NCBI RefSeq assembly: GCF_006439335.1
Contig: NZ_SAWY01000003.1
Span: 62,001-126,000, forward strand
Source of the DNA: Litorilituus lipolyticus
Lineage (GTDB): Bacteria > Pseudomonadota > Gammaproteobacteria > Enterobacterales > Alteromonadaceae
DNA length: 64,000 nucleotides
Reading direction: 5' to 3'
Shown: positions 9,447 through 18,730 of the stretch, piece by piece
How the letters are laid out: the number at the start of each line of letters is the position of its first letter
Numbering within the stretch: position 1 is the first letter of the stretch
Program-made: the position numbers and the translations under genes
Notes under the pieces: model-generated
What the model was told of the DNA's origin: nothing
Seen by the model: only the letters and a program-made list of their open reading frames with translations
Databases searched by the model: none

Positions 9447-10836
9447 AACTAACTCCCTGAGCCAGCTTTTGGTTTGACTGTTGAGAATTTTCATTGGTTA
9501 ACGTACCAACAAAAAAATAATTAATTTCTAGAATGAGTTTCTGCTTAGTAACGTCAATAGACAATTGCTCTAATTGGGCCGTTAATACTGCAATCCTTGC
9601 CCGCACCACTTCAGCAAAATCTCCCGCCTCATTGGTATAAGCGGTTAACGATGCTTGAACTTGATCATGGATTTGCGGTAATAATTTATCTTTATATAAA
9701 TCAAGTCGTTTGTTTAATCTTAATAATCGTTCTTTTGCACTAAAAAATCCTGTTAGCATCTCTCTTAATAATAATTGCTTTTCTGTTTTGACTGCTTGCG
9801 TTTGAGAATAACTAGACATCACCGATTTATCTTGCTTATTCTCAGTAAACAACGGCAAGTCAAAAGTCACTCCAACAGAGAAAAGATCGGCTCTTGATTG
9901 TCCAAAAGGATCATCATCACGATAACCATAACTAGCATTTACTCCCCATTGTGGCTGATATTTTTGCTTGGCTAGCTCTGTCGAAGCCTCACTCATATCA
10001 ACTTTTTTATCCATTGCTTTTACCGCAGGATGATGAGCAAAATATCCGACTAATACATGATGATTTTCTTGCCTTGATGCCTGCATAGGTTCGCTCGCAA
10101 GCAAATCAATATTGGGTAATAAATTCGAGATCATTACTGATGGCTTTAAAGCGGAATCGGCCATTGATTTTTGTTCAAGTTGCACATCAAACAGCCAAGG
10201 AGCTAGGCGTCCTTGAATACTGCCTTGTTGCTCTGATAATTGATATAACTTATCTTCTAAGCGCGTTAGCTCCAATTGTGCTCTGACTATGTCTTGCTGT
10301 CTTGTTCTTCCTACGCCACTGCCATAACTTGCCTCTGCAACTTGCCCTAATTGCTCAAACAAACTTCTGTTTTGCTCTATTAAGGCAATACTCTGATTAA
10401 CACGAAATAAATCAAGCCAAAGCTGACCTACTTTAACCGCAACTTTGGCTTTTCTATCAGCCCTCATCAATGGGTATTGCTCGGCTTCAAAGCGCAGCTG
10501 TTTTTGCTTGATTGATAAGCTGTTGCCCCGCTCAAACGTTTGCGAAATGCCGAGTTTAAATTGCGTCATAGCCTCTTGCTGAAAATCAAAACCATTGGTG
10601 GGTAAATTTGCAATCGCCATAGAAATTTTTGGATCATCTAAGGTGCCTTCTGCATCACTTTTTAATTCGAGGGCTTTTTGACTATGTTTATTTCCATTTA
10701 GCCAAGGATCATTTTGCCAAGCTAATTGGATTGATTTTTTCAATGTTAATGGCTCAGCAGTTGCTTTTGCGAAAACCTGTTCTTGACCAACAAACACACT
10801 GAATAACACCAACAGTGGTGAAGCTAATTTTTTCAT
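9436..10836 (-). CDS. cusC: Outer-membrane efflux channel, TolC/CusC-like
   Basis: A 466-residue protein with a signal peptide ending near FAKA (about 24) and the repeated long alpha-helical segments of the outer membrane efflux family (LKKSIQLAWQNDPWLNGN at the start of the first repeat; the second repeat begins after HHPAVKAMDKKVD). There is no lipobox, unlike E. coli CusC, so it resembles the CzcC branch. It shares one base (TAATG) with the upstream DUF411 gene and overlaps cusB by 11 bases, so translation is coupled through the whole pump. Specific symbol assigned by context. Confidence 0.88.
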   Translation of the reverse strand: MKKLASPLLVLFSVFVGQEQVFAKATAEPLTLKKSIQLAWQNDPWLNGNKHSQKALELKSDAEGTLDDPKISMAIANLPTNGFDFQQEAMTQFKLGISQTFERGNSLSIKQKQLRFEAEQYPLMRADRKAKVAVKVGQLWLDLFRVNQSIALIEQNRSLFEQLGQVAEASYGSGVGRTRQQDIVRAQLELTRLEDKLYQLSEQQGSIQGRLAPWLFDVQLEQKSMADSALKPSVMISNLLPNIDLLASEPMQASRQENHHVLVGYFAHHPAVKAMDKKVDMSEASTELAKQKYQPQWGVNASYGYRDDDPFGQSRADLFSVGVTFDLPLFTENKQDKSVMSSYSQTQAVKTEKQLLLREMLTGFFSAKERLLRLNKRLDLYKDKLLPQIHDQVQASLTAYTNEAGDFAEVVRARIAVLTAQLEQLSIDVTKQKLILEINYFFVGTLTNENSQQSNQKLAQGVSYEQ

Positions 10837-11363
10837 TAAAACTGTTCCTCATAAGAGTCAACTTTGGCATAAATCTCATGACTGCCATCAGCTTTTATGA
10901 GCAAAATCTGATAAGGCATAAACTTGTCGCCCACCTCCATTCCTGGTGAGCCAAGAGGCATGGCAGGTGCTGTAAGTCCAATAACGTCTTCATGCTGCTC
11001 TGCTAAAAACTTTGTAATATACTTAGCAGGAATATGGCCTTCAAAAAAATATCCTTGTGATGACACTGCAGTATGACAAGAGCGATATCGAGCAGCGATA
11101 TTAAATTCTTGTTTTATCACGGCCATATTTTCATGATTTATGACATCAGATTGCAGCCCTTGAGAGGACAAGTGAGTTATCCATTTTTCGCAACAGCCAC
11201 AATTGGCATCTTTATAAACAGTCAGTATTTCAGTCTTCTGACTCACTAAAGTCTGAGGGGCTTTATCAGCTTCAACTGGTGAACAAGCGACAAGTGATGA
11301 AAAAACAATTGCGAGGACAAAACGTGGTGCAGTGCGCCACGATAAAAAATTAATCGAAAACAT
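10836..11363 (-). CDS. DUF411 metal-binding lipoprotein, first gene of the cus operon
   Basis: A 175-residue exported protein. ATG at 11363 is preferred to the in-frame ATG at 11381 because GGAGG sits 4-5 bases before it and the leader then starts with a normal signal sequence ending in lipobox LVAC (near residue 26). The body is a DUF411 domain: ANCGCCEKW (thioredoxin-like CxCC metal site), RSCHTAV, GHIPAKYI and a Pro/Gly/Met-rich block APAMPLGSPGME. DUF411 proteins occur with copper resistance genes and are thought to bind copper in the periplasm; direct biochemistry on this one is unknown. It leads the operon, 1 base overlapping cusC, which fits a role as a periplasmic metal acceptor for the pump. 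Confidence 0.87.
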   Translation of the reverse strand: MFSINFLSWRTAPRFVLAIVFSSLVACSPVEADKAPQTLVSQKTEILTVYKDANCGCCEKWITHLSSQGLQSDVINHENMAVIKQEFNIAARYRSCHTAVSSQGYFFEGHIPAKYITKFLAEQHEDVIGLTAPAMPLGSPGMEVGDKFMPYQILLIKADGSHEIYAKVDSYEEQF

Positions 11364-11608
11364 TATGCCTCCAGATGGCAAAATTAATATCTAAGCGTTG
11401 AAGCTTAGTCAGCAGAGTAAACTACTAAAACCTTTTTAAAATGGGATCATTACATCAAGCAATACAGTGAATAAACTTTGCCATTCCTTTTTAAGAAATA
11501 TTGTTAATTGATTTACTGATGTTTAGATGTATAAATTTCAGACGCAGCACTTAAGTTAAAACTTTACTTATAACTTTAGGTGAGTTCTACAGGCACAAAA
11601 ACGCCGTG
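11364..11608 (-). promoter_or_regulatory. Presumed promoter region of the copper operon
   Basis: This 245-base gap separates the operon from the upstream metal-rich gene and should contain its promoter. An inverted repeat CTAAGC-GTTGAA-GCTTAG lies at 11391-11408, about 30 bases before the first start codon, within the likely leader. No convincing CueR-type or CopR-type operator was recognised. No gene is visible. Confidence 0.35.
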
Positions 11609-11989
11609 CTAGCTAAGGATGGGAGGTCTAAAAAGAGGAGGCATTACTTGCTGAGGCAGCATAAGTGTATTTTGGCTGATTTTATCCGTTATATCGAGGA
11701 TAACTGACGGAGTTTGCATATTAGATAAAGCAAGCACACTAAAGCAGCCACTGACGAGACACTGGCAATCACTGCTACAGCATTTATCATCAGTATCAGT
11801 CATATGGTGTGACATCATCTCCATTGACTGTTTTTGTTGGCTAGTCATATGACCATGATGGGAAGGCATTGACATGGTACTCATACTTTGTGTCTTTGAT
11901 GCAATCATTTGATAAGACATTAACGACGCAGCCATTCCTTGACCAATAAAGGTCAAAGACACCAGTAGTAAGATTAATGTTCTTTTCAC
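11609..11989 (-). CDS. His/Met/Cys-rich exported protein, probable metal binder
   Basis: Start uncertain: the frame is open from a GTG at 12082, but the signal peptide (KRTLILLLVSLTFIGQGMA) begins properly only at the GTG at 11989, giving 126 residues; no clear ribosome-binding site marks either. The mature part is dense in possible metal ligands: SMSTMSMPSHHGHMT, then MEMMSHHM, then DKCCSSDCQCLVSGC with six cysteines in 15 residues, ending in a Pro/Leu-rich tail. I do not recognise a named family. The composition and the position directly upstream of the cus operon on the same strand suggest periplasmic copper or silver binding. Its own promoter is likely because 245 bases separate it from the operon. 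Confidence 0.7.
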   Translation of the reverse strand: MKRTLILLLVSLTFIGQGMAASLMSYQMIASKTQSMSTMSMPSHHGHMTSQQKQSMEMMSHHMTDTDDKCCSSDCQCLVSGCFSVLALSNMQTPSVILDITDKISQNTLMLPQQVMPPLFRPPILS

Positions 11990-12129
11990 AATAGACAAGA
12001 AAGTACCAGCCTGTTCATACCAATTTGAATTCAAATATAAAATAATCCTAGCATTAAGGTAAGTGACAAAGCAAGGTTGCACTTATAAATCACTTGCCCT
12101 AATACCTAGAGTAATATTTAAAATAATGC

Positions 12130-13239
12130 CTAATCAGCAATATACTCAACAACTTCAAGGCCAAAACCAGAAAGCGAGTGATATTTAGTTTGTGAGCTTA
12201 ATAAGCGCATTTTACTTACTCCTAAGTTTGCTAAGATTTGAGAGCCAACACCTACATTACGAGAGCCAACATGACGATTGATCTCTTTAACTGTTTCTCC
12301 GGCATCAATTTTCGCGTACTTCTCAACTAAATTAATTAGTTCGTTAGGAGATTCGTGCTTTCCTAATAAAACCAATACACCACCTTCTTTACCTATTTTT
12401 TCTAACGCATCAGCAATAGGCCAAGTTGCTACGCTTTCACGCTGACTATATAACAAGTCTCTAAAGGTATTTTCTAGGTGCACACGCACAAGTGTTGGTT
12501 GCTCAGCCTTAATTTCACCTTTTGATAAGGCAAAATGCGCCTGACCATCAATGGTGTCTTTAAATACCGTTAAGTCAAAATCACCGAAAGCAGTAGGTAG
12601 TTTACATTGAGAAATGCGCTCAATAGTTGTTTCTGTTGCATTACGATACTCAATTAAATCAGCAATAGTGCCCATTTTTATATCGTGTTTTTGCGCAATC
12701 AGTTCTAGATCAGGACGACGCGCCATAGTGCCATCTTCATTCAGAATTTCAACGATAACTGCTGCAGGCTCAAATCCCGCCATCCTAGCGATATCAACAC
12801 CAGCCTCAGTATGTCCTGCACGATTAAGTACACCACCATCTTTAGCAATCAAAGGAAAGATATGACCCGGTTGCACGATATCTAAATGGGTAGCCTCTTT
12901 TGCAGCGGCAGCTAAAACCGTGGTTGCTCTATCAGCTGCCGATATACCGGTAGTAACCCCCGTAGCCGCTTCAATTGACACAGTAAAATTCGTACTAAAC
13001 TGCGCATCATTTTTATCAACCATTAAAGGCAGTTTTAAAGTTTGACATTTTTCTCGACTCATAGGCATACAAATCAAGCCTCGCCCATGAGTAGCCATAA
13101 AATTAATCGCTTCAGGCGTTACTTTTTCAGCAGCCATGATGAAGTCACCTTCATTTTCTCGATCTTCATCGTCCATCAAAATAACCATTTTACCTAGAGC
13201 GATATCTTCGATTATTTCCTTTGGGGTATTTAAATTCAT
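12130..13239 (-). CDS. ribBX: 3,4-dihydroxy-2-butanone-4-phosphate synthase with degenerate RibA domain (RibBX)
   Basis: Makes the four-carbon precursor of riboflavin from ribulose 5-phosphate. ATG at 13239 ([13 protein letters not shown]) is preferred to the upstream in-frame ATG at 13269, which adds a sequence foreign to the family. The N-terminal 200 residues hold all RibB hallmarks: [47 protein letters not shown]. The C-terminal 165 residues align in length with GTP cyclohydrolase II, but the zinc-binding Cys cluster (G-x-H-S-E-C-L-T-G-D in active enzymes) reads [14 protein letters not shown], with no cysteine. This is the RibBX variant described for Shewanella and other Proteobacteria, which keeps only RibB activity. 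A separate RibA must therefore exist elsewhere in the genome. Confidence 0.93.
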   Translation of the reverse strand: MNLNTPKEIIEDIALGKMVILMDDEDRENEGDFIMAAEKVTPEAINFMATHGRGLICMPMSREKCQTLKLPLMVDKNDAQFSTNFTVSIEAATGVTTGISAADRATTVLAAAAKEATHLDIVQPGHIFPLIAKDGGVLNRAGHTEAGVDIARMAGFEPAAVIVEILNEDGTMARRPDLELIAQKHDIKMGTIADLIEYRNATETTIERISQCKLPTAFGDFDLTVFKDTIDGQAHFALSKGEIKAEQPTLVRVHLENTFRDLLYSQRESVATWPIADALEKIGKEGGVLVLLGKHESPNELINLVEKYAKIDAGETVKEINRHVGSRNVGVGSQILANLGVSKMRLLSSQTKYHSLSGFGLEVVEYIAD

Positions 13240-13323
13240 GTTGGCCTCTTGCTTGTCGCAACGTATCACATTTGCTGCTTATCTGATTTTATAAAGCCTT
13301 GTTATAAGGCTCTAATTTATGAG

Positions 13324-13992
13324 TTACTTAAGAAAACCTGCTTTAGCTAGCATGGCTTCATTTATGTTTGATTTAGGAGCATCATTTTTACCAAGTTCTT
13401 TATTACCTAGTAATAACCTTTCTAAATACCGAGCAATTAAATCCACTTCAATATTTACTTTAGTGCCTGCTTTATAATGAGCAAAAATAGTCTCTTTCAC
13501 TGTATGTGGCACAATCGTTAAACGAAAACTATCATCGCTTAAAGCATTTATTGTCAGACTGGTACCATCAACAGTAATTGAACCTTTTTCAGCAATATAA
13601 TGGGCTAAATCGTTTGGCATCGTTAACCAGTATTCAATACTATTACCATTATTGGTAATGGATTTGATTTGTGAAACACCATCGACATGCCCTGATACCA
13701 TATGACCGCCAAAACGTGTGCTGGCTAGCATTGCCTTTTCTAAATTCACTTGAGCGCCCACTTGATATTCAGCAAAGCCGGTACGGGTTAATGTTTCATT
13801 AGACACATCAGCGGTAAAACTGGTTGAATCAAAAGCAATAACCGTTAAACAAATACCATTAGTGGCGATAGAGTCACCTAGCTTAACATCGCCCATATCA
13901 AGTGTATTGGTAGCAATAACAAGGCGTGCTCCATTGGCATTTATATCTATTGCTTTAATTGTACCTACGGCTTCAATAATTCCAGTAAACAT
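13324..13992 (-). CDS. ribE: Riboflavin synthase, alpha subunit
   Basis: Dismutates two 6,7-dimethyl-8-ribityllumazine molecules to riboflavin and a pyrimidine. At 222 residues it has the usual two lumazine-binding barrels: the first opens with MFTGIIEAVG and contains GICLTV and SNETL, the second starts near residue 95 with FGGHMVSGHVDG and contains GSITVDGTSLTI. The MFTGII start is diagnostic for the family. It lies between ribD and ribBX on the same strand with gaps of 42 and 84 bases, consistent with one operon. No FMN riboswitch is apparent in front of it. Confidence 0.96.
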   Translation of the reverse strand: MFTGIIEAVGTIKAIDINANGARLVIATNTLDMGDVKLGDSIATNGICLTVIAFDSTSFTADVSNETLTRTGFAEYQVGAQVNLEKAMLASTRFGGHMVSGHVDGVSQIKSITNNGNSIEYWLTMPNDLAHYIAEKGSITVDGTSLTINALSDDSFRLTIVPHTVKETIFAHYKAGTKVNIEVDLIARYLERLLLGNKELGKNDAPKSNINEAMLAKAGFLK

Positions 13993-14034
13993 AGTGTTCT
14001 CAATATAATTTTAAATTTGTTAGCTAACTAAGCT

Positions 14035-15261
14035 TTAGTTAATCAGTTTAGCGGTAATTCTAATATCACGGCCTACCTTGCAGATATCAACAATATCAAG
14101 CTCTTTAGCCGCAGATAGTGACTTAATACTTGGCATATTAACGAGACTTTTTGCCTCAGCTCCCATTAATTTAGGCGCTTGATATAAAATAAGTTCATCT
14201 ACTAAGCCTTGCTCAATAAACGCTCCCGCGAGTTGAGCGCCTGATTCCACCAGCACTTCGTTAAAGCCTTTTTTTGCTAGGCTAAGCAACAAGTCAGCTA
14301 AGTCTACTTTAGCTTTAGTATGCTCATTTGACTGATGGTGAGTTTGAATACTTTCACTTACTGTTACATGCTCTACAAAATGTGGCCATTGCTGCGCTTT
14401 TTCAAGGCTTGGTTCAATACTTTTATTTTTTGCTACTCCCACAATAATAATAGGAGAGTGTTGCTGAAAAATAGCTAGATCGGGTGTTAATCTATTTTGA
14501 CTATCAATTATGACTCGTACAGGTTGTCGCACTGTCTCTTTTTTATAGTGATGACGAAGCTCACCAAGCTCCTGCCAGCGCACATTCATTTTAGCATTGT
14601 CAACTATCACTGAATCTGCTCCAGTAATAACAGCACAACTTTGCGCTCTTAACCGTTGAACATCTTTTCTAGCATGACTTGCTGTTATCCATTGGCTCTC
14701 ACCATTAGCCATGGCTGTTTTACCATCTAAACTCGACGCTAACTTACAACGCACATAGGGGAGGTTTTCGCTCATGCGCTTAATAAAACCAGGATTAAGA
14801 GCTTTAGCTTCTTGCGCTAATAAGCCAGATTGACTTGTAATACCGGCATTATCCAGCATTGCTAACCCGTTACCCGACACGCTAGGGTTAGGGTCAACCA
14901 TTGCTGAAACTACACGGCCAACTTTGGCATTAATCAGCCCTTGTGCACAAGGTGGTGTCAAACCAAAATGACTACAAGGTTCTAACGTTACATAAGCAGT
15001 ACAGCCCTTTAACTGCTCAACAAAGGAGTTAGGAAAGCGTTTTTTTACATCAGCTATTGCGTTAACTTCAGCATGACCTTGGCCTGCTTTTTGATGATAA
15101 CCCTCACCTATTATTTGATCATTTTGTACAAGAACACAGCCTACACGTGGGTTAGGCGACGTAGTATAAAGCCCCTTTTGCGCTAAACGAATAGCTTGTG
15201 CCATATATTCGTAATCTGTTTTTGAAAACGAATAGCCTGTGACTTGCTCTGTGTTGGTCAA
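14035..15261 (-). CDS. ribD: Bifunctional riboflavin deaminase/reductase
   Basis: Deaminates the pyrimidine from GTP cyclohydrolase II, then reduces its ribose side chain. N-terminal deaminase: GHAEVNAI (zinc His and catalytic Glu) and TLEPCSHFGLTPPC (two zinc Cys), about 62-110. C-terminal reductase from about 155 (RCKLASSLDGKTAM, ITASHARKDVQRLRA, VRVIIDS, VESGAQLAGAF). The frame starts with TTG at 15261 with AAGGT at suitable distance; the first ATG lies 19 codons later, inside the first conserved helix, so TTG is preferred. At 408 residues it is slightly longer than the E. coli enzyme (367) because of a loop near 290-310. It starts 11 bases after nrdR. Confidence 0.95.
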   Translation of the reverse strand: MTNTEQVTGYSFSKTDYEYMAQAIRLAQKGLYTTSPNPRVGCVLVQNDQIIGEGYHQKAGQGHAEVNAIADVKKRFPNSFVEQLKGCTAYVTLEPCSHFGLTPPCAQGLINAKVGRVVSAMVDPNPSVSGNGLAMLDNAGITSQSGLLAQEAKALNPGFIKRMSENLPYVRCKLASSLDGKTAMANGESQWITASHARKDVQRLRAQSCAVITGADSVIVDNAKMNVRWQELGELRHHYKKETVRQPVRVIIDSQNRLTPDLAIFQQHSPIIIVGVAKNKSIEPSLEKAQQWPHFVEHVTVSESIQTHHQSNEHTKAKVDLADLLLSLAKKGFNEVLVESGAQLAGAFIEQGLVDELILYQAPKLMGAEAKSLVNMPSIKSLSAAKELDIVDICKVGRDIRITAKLIN

Positions 15262-15272
15262 ATCAAATTACC

Positions 15273-15764
15273 TTATGACTTTTTTTGACGGGATTTTTTA
15301 TCTTTGCCATTTTTTTCGCTACCTAGGCGAGCAATTTCATCGGCAAACTCACTAATATCTTCAAACGATAAATACACAGAAGCGAAGCGCAAATACGCGA
15401 CTTTATCTAGTTCTTTCAATTGCGCCATAATTAAATTACCCAACATTTCACTAGTAATTTCTCGCTCACCTGTCGCGCGCATTTGTGATTTTAGTTTGTT
15501 AATTGCTGCTTCTACTTGTTCGGTACCCACAGGTCTTTTTTCAAGGGCTCTCATTAAGCCACTAGCCATTTTTTCTTCATTAAACGGCTCACGTGTTCCA
15601 TCTCGCTTAATAATGCGCGGCATTACAAGCTCTGCACTTTCAAAGGTAGTATAACGCTCATGGCATGCTAAGCATTCTCTTCTGCGTCTTACTTGGTGAC
15701 CATCAGCAACTAATCTCGAATCGATAACTTTCGTTTCAAGTGCCGAACAAAAAGGACAATACAT
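15273..15764 (-). CDS. nrdR: Transcriptional repressor of ribonucleotide reductase genes
   Basis: A 163-residue regulator that represses nrd operons when dATP is bound. Zinc ribbon with four cysteines at 3, 6, 31 and 34 ([15 protein letters not shown]), then an ATP-cone from about 49 ([18 protein letters not shown]). The C-terminal tail after about 145 is Lys/Ser rich. Gene order nrdR-ribD-ribE-ribBX is conserved in many gammaproteobacteria; the link is positional, not functional. Good ribosome-binding site AGAGGT before the ATG. Confidence 0.96.
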   Translation of the reverse strand: MYCPFCSALETKVIDSRLVADGHQVRRRRECLACHERYTTFESAELVMPRIIKRDGTREPFNEEKMASGLMRALEKRPVGTEQVEAAINKLKSQMRATGEREITSEMLGNLIMAQLKELDKVAYLRFASVYLSFEDISEFADEIARLGSEKNGKDKKSRQKKS

Positions 15765-15787
15765 AACTTACCTCTATTAAAATATAA

Positions 15788-15822
15788 CCAAAAAAAATGG
15801 CCGCTCATTGGCGACCATTTTA
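15788..15822 (-). terminator. Intrinsic terminator of glyA
   Basis: Read on the minus strand: AAAATGGTCGC, 6-nt loop, GCGGCCATTTT with one G-T pair, then a T-run. It lies about 60 bases after the glyA stop and just before nrdR, so it isolates glyA from the rib genes. Confidence 0.85.
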
Positions 15823-15881
15823 ATATAATTTTTACTGAATTAGTAAATTAGTTTGCACTATCAACTCGATAGCAACCGTTT

Positions 15882-17138
15882 CTATTTGTATACAGGGAAA
15901 CGTGCGCAAAGTTCTTTTACTTTAGCTTGTACAGCTTCAATAACAGATTCATTGTTAATATCGTCTAAGATATCACAAATCCAACCTGTTAAGGCTTGTG
16001 TTTCTTCAACACCAAAACCACGACGAGTCACAGCAGGCGTACCTAAACGAAGACCAGAAGTAACAAAAGGAGAACGCGGATCATTTGGTACTGAGTTTTT
16101 GTTAACTGTAATATGTGCACGACCTAGCGCAGCATCAGCATCTTTACCTGTGATATCTTTATCAATCAAATCAAGAAGTAACAAGTGGTTTTCTGTACCA
16201 TTAGATACAACTTTGTAGCCACGTTCTTGTAATACAGCAACCATTGCTTTTGCGTTGTCTAACACTTTTTGTTGGTAAGTTTTAAACTCAGGTGCTAATG
16301 CTTCTTTAAATGCAACCGCTTTTGCCGCAATAATATGCATTAATGGACCACCTTGACCGCCTGGGAATACCGCTGAGTTTAATTTTTTATAAACATCTTC
16401 GTCATCACAAGCTGAAACAATTAAACCACCACGTGGGCCAGCTAATGTTTTATGTGTTGTTGTGGTAACAACATGGGCATGAGGCACAGGGTTTGGATAT
16501 AAACCAGCTGCAATAAGACCTGCAACATGAGCCATATCAACCATAAAGTAAGCGCCTACTTTGTCAGCGATCTTACGCATACGAGCCCAATCAACTACGC
16601 CAGAGAAAGCAGAGAAACCACCAATAATCATTTCTGGCTTATGTTCTTCAGCTAAGCGCTCTAACTCTTCATAATCAATATCACCTGTTTCTGGGTGTAA
16701 ACCGTATTGGAACGCTTCGTATGATTTACCAGAGAAGTTCACGTGAGAGCCATGTGTTAAATGACCACCGTGAGCAAGGCTCATCCCTAACACTTTACCG
16801 CCTGGAGTAACTAACGCTTGGAATACTGCAGCATTTGCTTGAGAACCGGCATGAGGCTGTACGTTTGCATAGGTTGCACCAAATAACTCTTTAGCACGAT
16901 CAATCGCTAATTGCTCAGCAATATCAACATATTCACAACCACCGTAGTAACGCTTACCTGGGTAACCTTCGGCGTACTTGTTAGTTAATTGTGAGCCTTG
17001 TGCTTCAAGAACACGCGGGCTACAGTAGTTTTCTGAAGCAATTAATTCAATATGCTCTTCTTGACGCTCAACTTCTTTAGTCATTGCTTGATAAAGTTCA
17101 GCATCAAAATCTGCAATATTCATATCACGAGTAAACAT
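15882..17138 (-). CDS. glyA: Serine hydroxymethyltransferase
   Basis: PLP enzyme that interconverts serine and glycine with tetrahydrofolate and supplies one-carbon units. At 418 residues it is the normal bacterial length. Key segments: [19 protein letters not shown] (about 21-39), [36 protein letters not shown], and [15 protein letters not shown] with the PLP-binding Lys in THKT (near 229). ATG follows GAGGAAAAAAC. It is separated from nrdR by a terminator and from upstream genes by about 300 bases, so it is monocistronic. Confidence 0.97.
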   Translation of the reverse strand: MFTRDMNIADFDAELYQAMTKEVERQEEHIELIASENYCSPRVLEAQGSQLTNKYAEGYPGKRYYGGCEYVDIAEQLAIDRAKELFGATYANVQPHAGSQANAAVFQALVTPGGKVLGMSLAHGGHLTHGSHVNFSGKSYEAFQYGLHPETGDIDYEELERLAEEHKPEMIIGGFSAFSGVVDWARMRKIADKVGAYFMVDMAHVAGLIAAGLYPNPVPHAHVVTTTTHKTLAGPRGGLIVSACDDEDVYKKLNSAVFPGGQGGPLMHIIAAKAVAFKEALAPEFKTYQQKVLDNAKAMVAVLQERGYKVVSNGTENHLLLLDLIDKDITGKDADAALGRAHITVNKNSVPNDPRSPFVTSGLRLGTPAVTRRGFGVEETQALTGWICDILDDINNESVIEAVQAKVKELCARFPVYK

Positions 17139-17441
17139 GTTTTTTCCTCAATTGGCCTGTCAGTGTCAGGAACGGTTAAGAGATTATCCCAAAAATTAAT
17201 GCGGCGTATTCTGCCTGAAATGAGCCGTTTTGTACATGATAAAAACCATATAGCTTATCTCATTTAGCAATGGATTATGCCGCACTTCCTAGTGTTTAAT
17301 TCGATAGAAACTTTCACAATACAGATCAAATTTCATAGATAGGGCAATATACCGAATAAAAATCAGAAAGGCAACACAAGAAAAACAGCGTATTCATAAA
17401 TAAGCAAAATTTAATTCGAAGCCTCTATGTAAAGCTGTTAA
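17139..17441. other. Intergenic region upstream of glyA
   Basis: 303 bases between glyA and the membrane protein gene upstream on the same strand. It must contain the glyA promoter, but I could not identify convincing -35/-10 boxes, a PurR or MetR operator, or a glycine riboswitch by eye. No gene is supported. Confidence 0.4.
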
Positions 17442-18089
17442 TTATTCAGACATTAACTGCAAAAGCTGTTGATACTGTTTTTTACGTTTTCGGTGTAAAT
17501 ATTCAAATATAATAAACATGGCCAACATAAAGCCATTTGCAAAAAGTAGGGGGGGAATAATGCTTTTCTCTGTGGTCTCTTCAATAGCAAAAACAAACCA
17601 ATTCACTAATACAAGAAAAGGAATAAAAGAGTATTTAGACAATTTCATGTAGTTCATTGAAGACCTACAGGCAATTAAAGCATTTTCAATGGCTTTGTCT
17701 GGACTATCACACAGTTGACGCCATGTTGCTGCTCGAATTTTTATTTCAAAATAGACAAAAAACACAGAAATTAACGCACCAAAACCAATATAAGTATTAA
17801 ATGGATCGCCTAATTGATTGTCTATTAAGCCGTAAATAAAAACGACAATTAAACTTAATGTGGCTATCACATTTAACGCAAAGCATAATTTAGCGCCATA
17901 TGTGCGACGACGTGTTTGCTTTAGCAATGCTTGAATATCTGTTTTTGGTGTAGGTTGCGCCTGCCAATCTTGAGAGAGCTCAGCCCATGTATCATCGAGT
18001 ACATTCATTTGTTCGTGTGCTTGCGCTGTATTAACTTCTTCATTTTGTTTCGTTAAGCTTTTATTTTCATCATTGTTTGTGTTGGTCAT
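17442..18089 (-). CDS. Four-helix membrane protein paired with an ECF sigma factor
   Basis: 215 residues: about 75 polar N-terminal residues (rich in Gln, Asn, Glu; contains WAELSQDWQAQP and a KTDIQALLKQTRRRT helix), then four membrane helices at roughly 72-94, 98-118, 155-172 and 178-198, ending in a basic tail. Its ATG overlaps the sigma-factor stop by 4 bases (ATGA), so the two are coupled. An anti-sigma role is a natural guess from the position and the cytoplasmic N-terminal segment, but there is no zinc-binding anti-sigma motif. Family not recognised. Confidence 0.72.
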   Translation of the reverse strand: MTNTNNDENKSLTKQNEEVNTAQAHEQMNVLDDTWAELSQDWQAQPTPKTDIQALLKQTRRRTYGAKLCFALNVIATLSLIVVFIYGLIDNQLGDPFNTYIGFGALISVFFVYFEIKIRAATWRQLCDSPDKAIENALIACRSSMNYMKLSKYSFIPFLVLVNWFVFAIEETTEKSIIPPLLFANGFMLAMFIIFEYLHRKRKKQYQQLLQLMSE

Positions 18090-18682
18090 GCTGCCTCCAA
18101 CATTGTCATTAGTGCAGCTTTTGCTCGCTGCAGCCTTACACCAACTAAATTTGTTGTAATATCTAATACTTCAGCCATTTCTTGATAACTCATGCCTTCA
18201 AGTGCCAAAGTGATCACTTGCTGTTGTTCTAGCTTTAATTGACGAATGGCAACAGAAAGGCGTTGCTGTCGTTGCTGCTGGTTTAACTCTTGATAAGGTG
18301 TTACTTGGCTATCATCTTGTTCAGCCTCATGGCTTAACTCAGATAAGTCATGAGCAACTTTCACTGATTTGACTGATTTAGCAACATGAGTTGCTAAAAT
18401 ATTATGTGCGATACGAGCAACAAAAGTTTTTACACTGGCATCTTGCCTAAACTTGGGTAAAGCTCGCCATATATTAAGCGCGATATCTTGAAAGAGTTCA
18501 TCTTGAAGTGCTGGTTTTGCCTCAAAACCATTAATGATATGACGAAGTAACTTCTCATGCTCAGTCATCCATTTTGTAAAGATTACTTGATAATCCAAAC
18601 CACTATCCTTCGCTTCAACTTGAGCTCTTTTCAATAGTTTGCCAGAGCTTGTCGATATTTTTATTGATTGCGAATTTAACAT
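18086..18682 (-). CDS. ECF-type RNA polymerase sigma factor
   Basis: A 198-residue sigma-70 family factor with only regions 2 and 4. Region 2 lies about 60-105 (ALQDELFQDIALNIWRALPKF, then KTFVARIAHNIL for -10 recognition); region 4 helix-turn-helix lies about 150-195 (LEQQQVITLALEGMSYQEMA, ITTNLVGVRLQRAKAAL). The first 35 residues are outside the family and may be a later annotation artefact or a true extension. It is followed, with a 4-base overlap, by a four-helix membrane protein and preceded by an ABC exporter in the same direction (48-base gap). Its target promoters cannot be inferred. Confidence 0.88.
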   Translation of the reverse strand: MLNSQSIKISTSSGKLLKRAQVEAKDSGLDYQVIFTKWMTEHEKLLRHIINGFEAKPALQDELFQDIALNIWRALPKFRQDASVKTFVARIAHNILATHVAKSVKSVKVAHDLSELSHEAEQDDSQVTPYQELNQQQRQQRLSVAIRQLKLEQQQVITLALEGMSYQEMAEVLDITTNLVGVRLQRAKAALMTMLEAA

Positions 18683-18730
18683 GATAGTGGTTCGGCTTTC
18701 ATCTTTTAATTTAACTATTTGTTAACAAAC

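Noticed and set aside
12130..12630. Active GTP cyclohydrolase II in RibBX
   Set aside because: Zinc cysteines and the catalytic motif are missing although the overall length is kept.
13240..13323. Possible FMN riboswitch before the ribBX gene
   Set aside because: Gap of 84 bases is too short and none of the conserved FMN-element segments is visible.
15885..15897. TTGTATACA resembling the GntR operator
   Set aside because: It lies in the 3' coding end of glyA and is not palindromic beyond the core; most likely chance.
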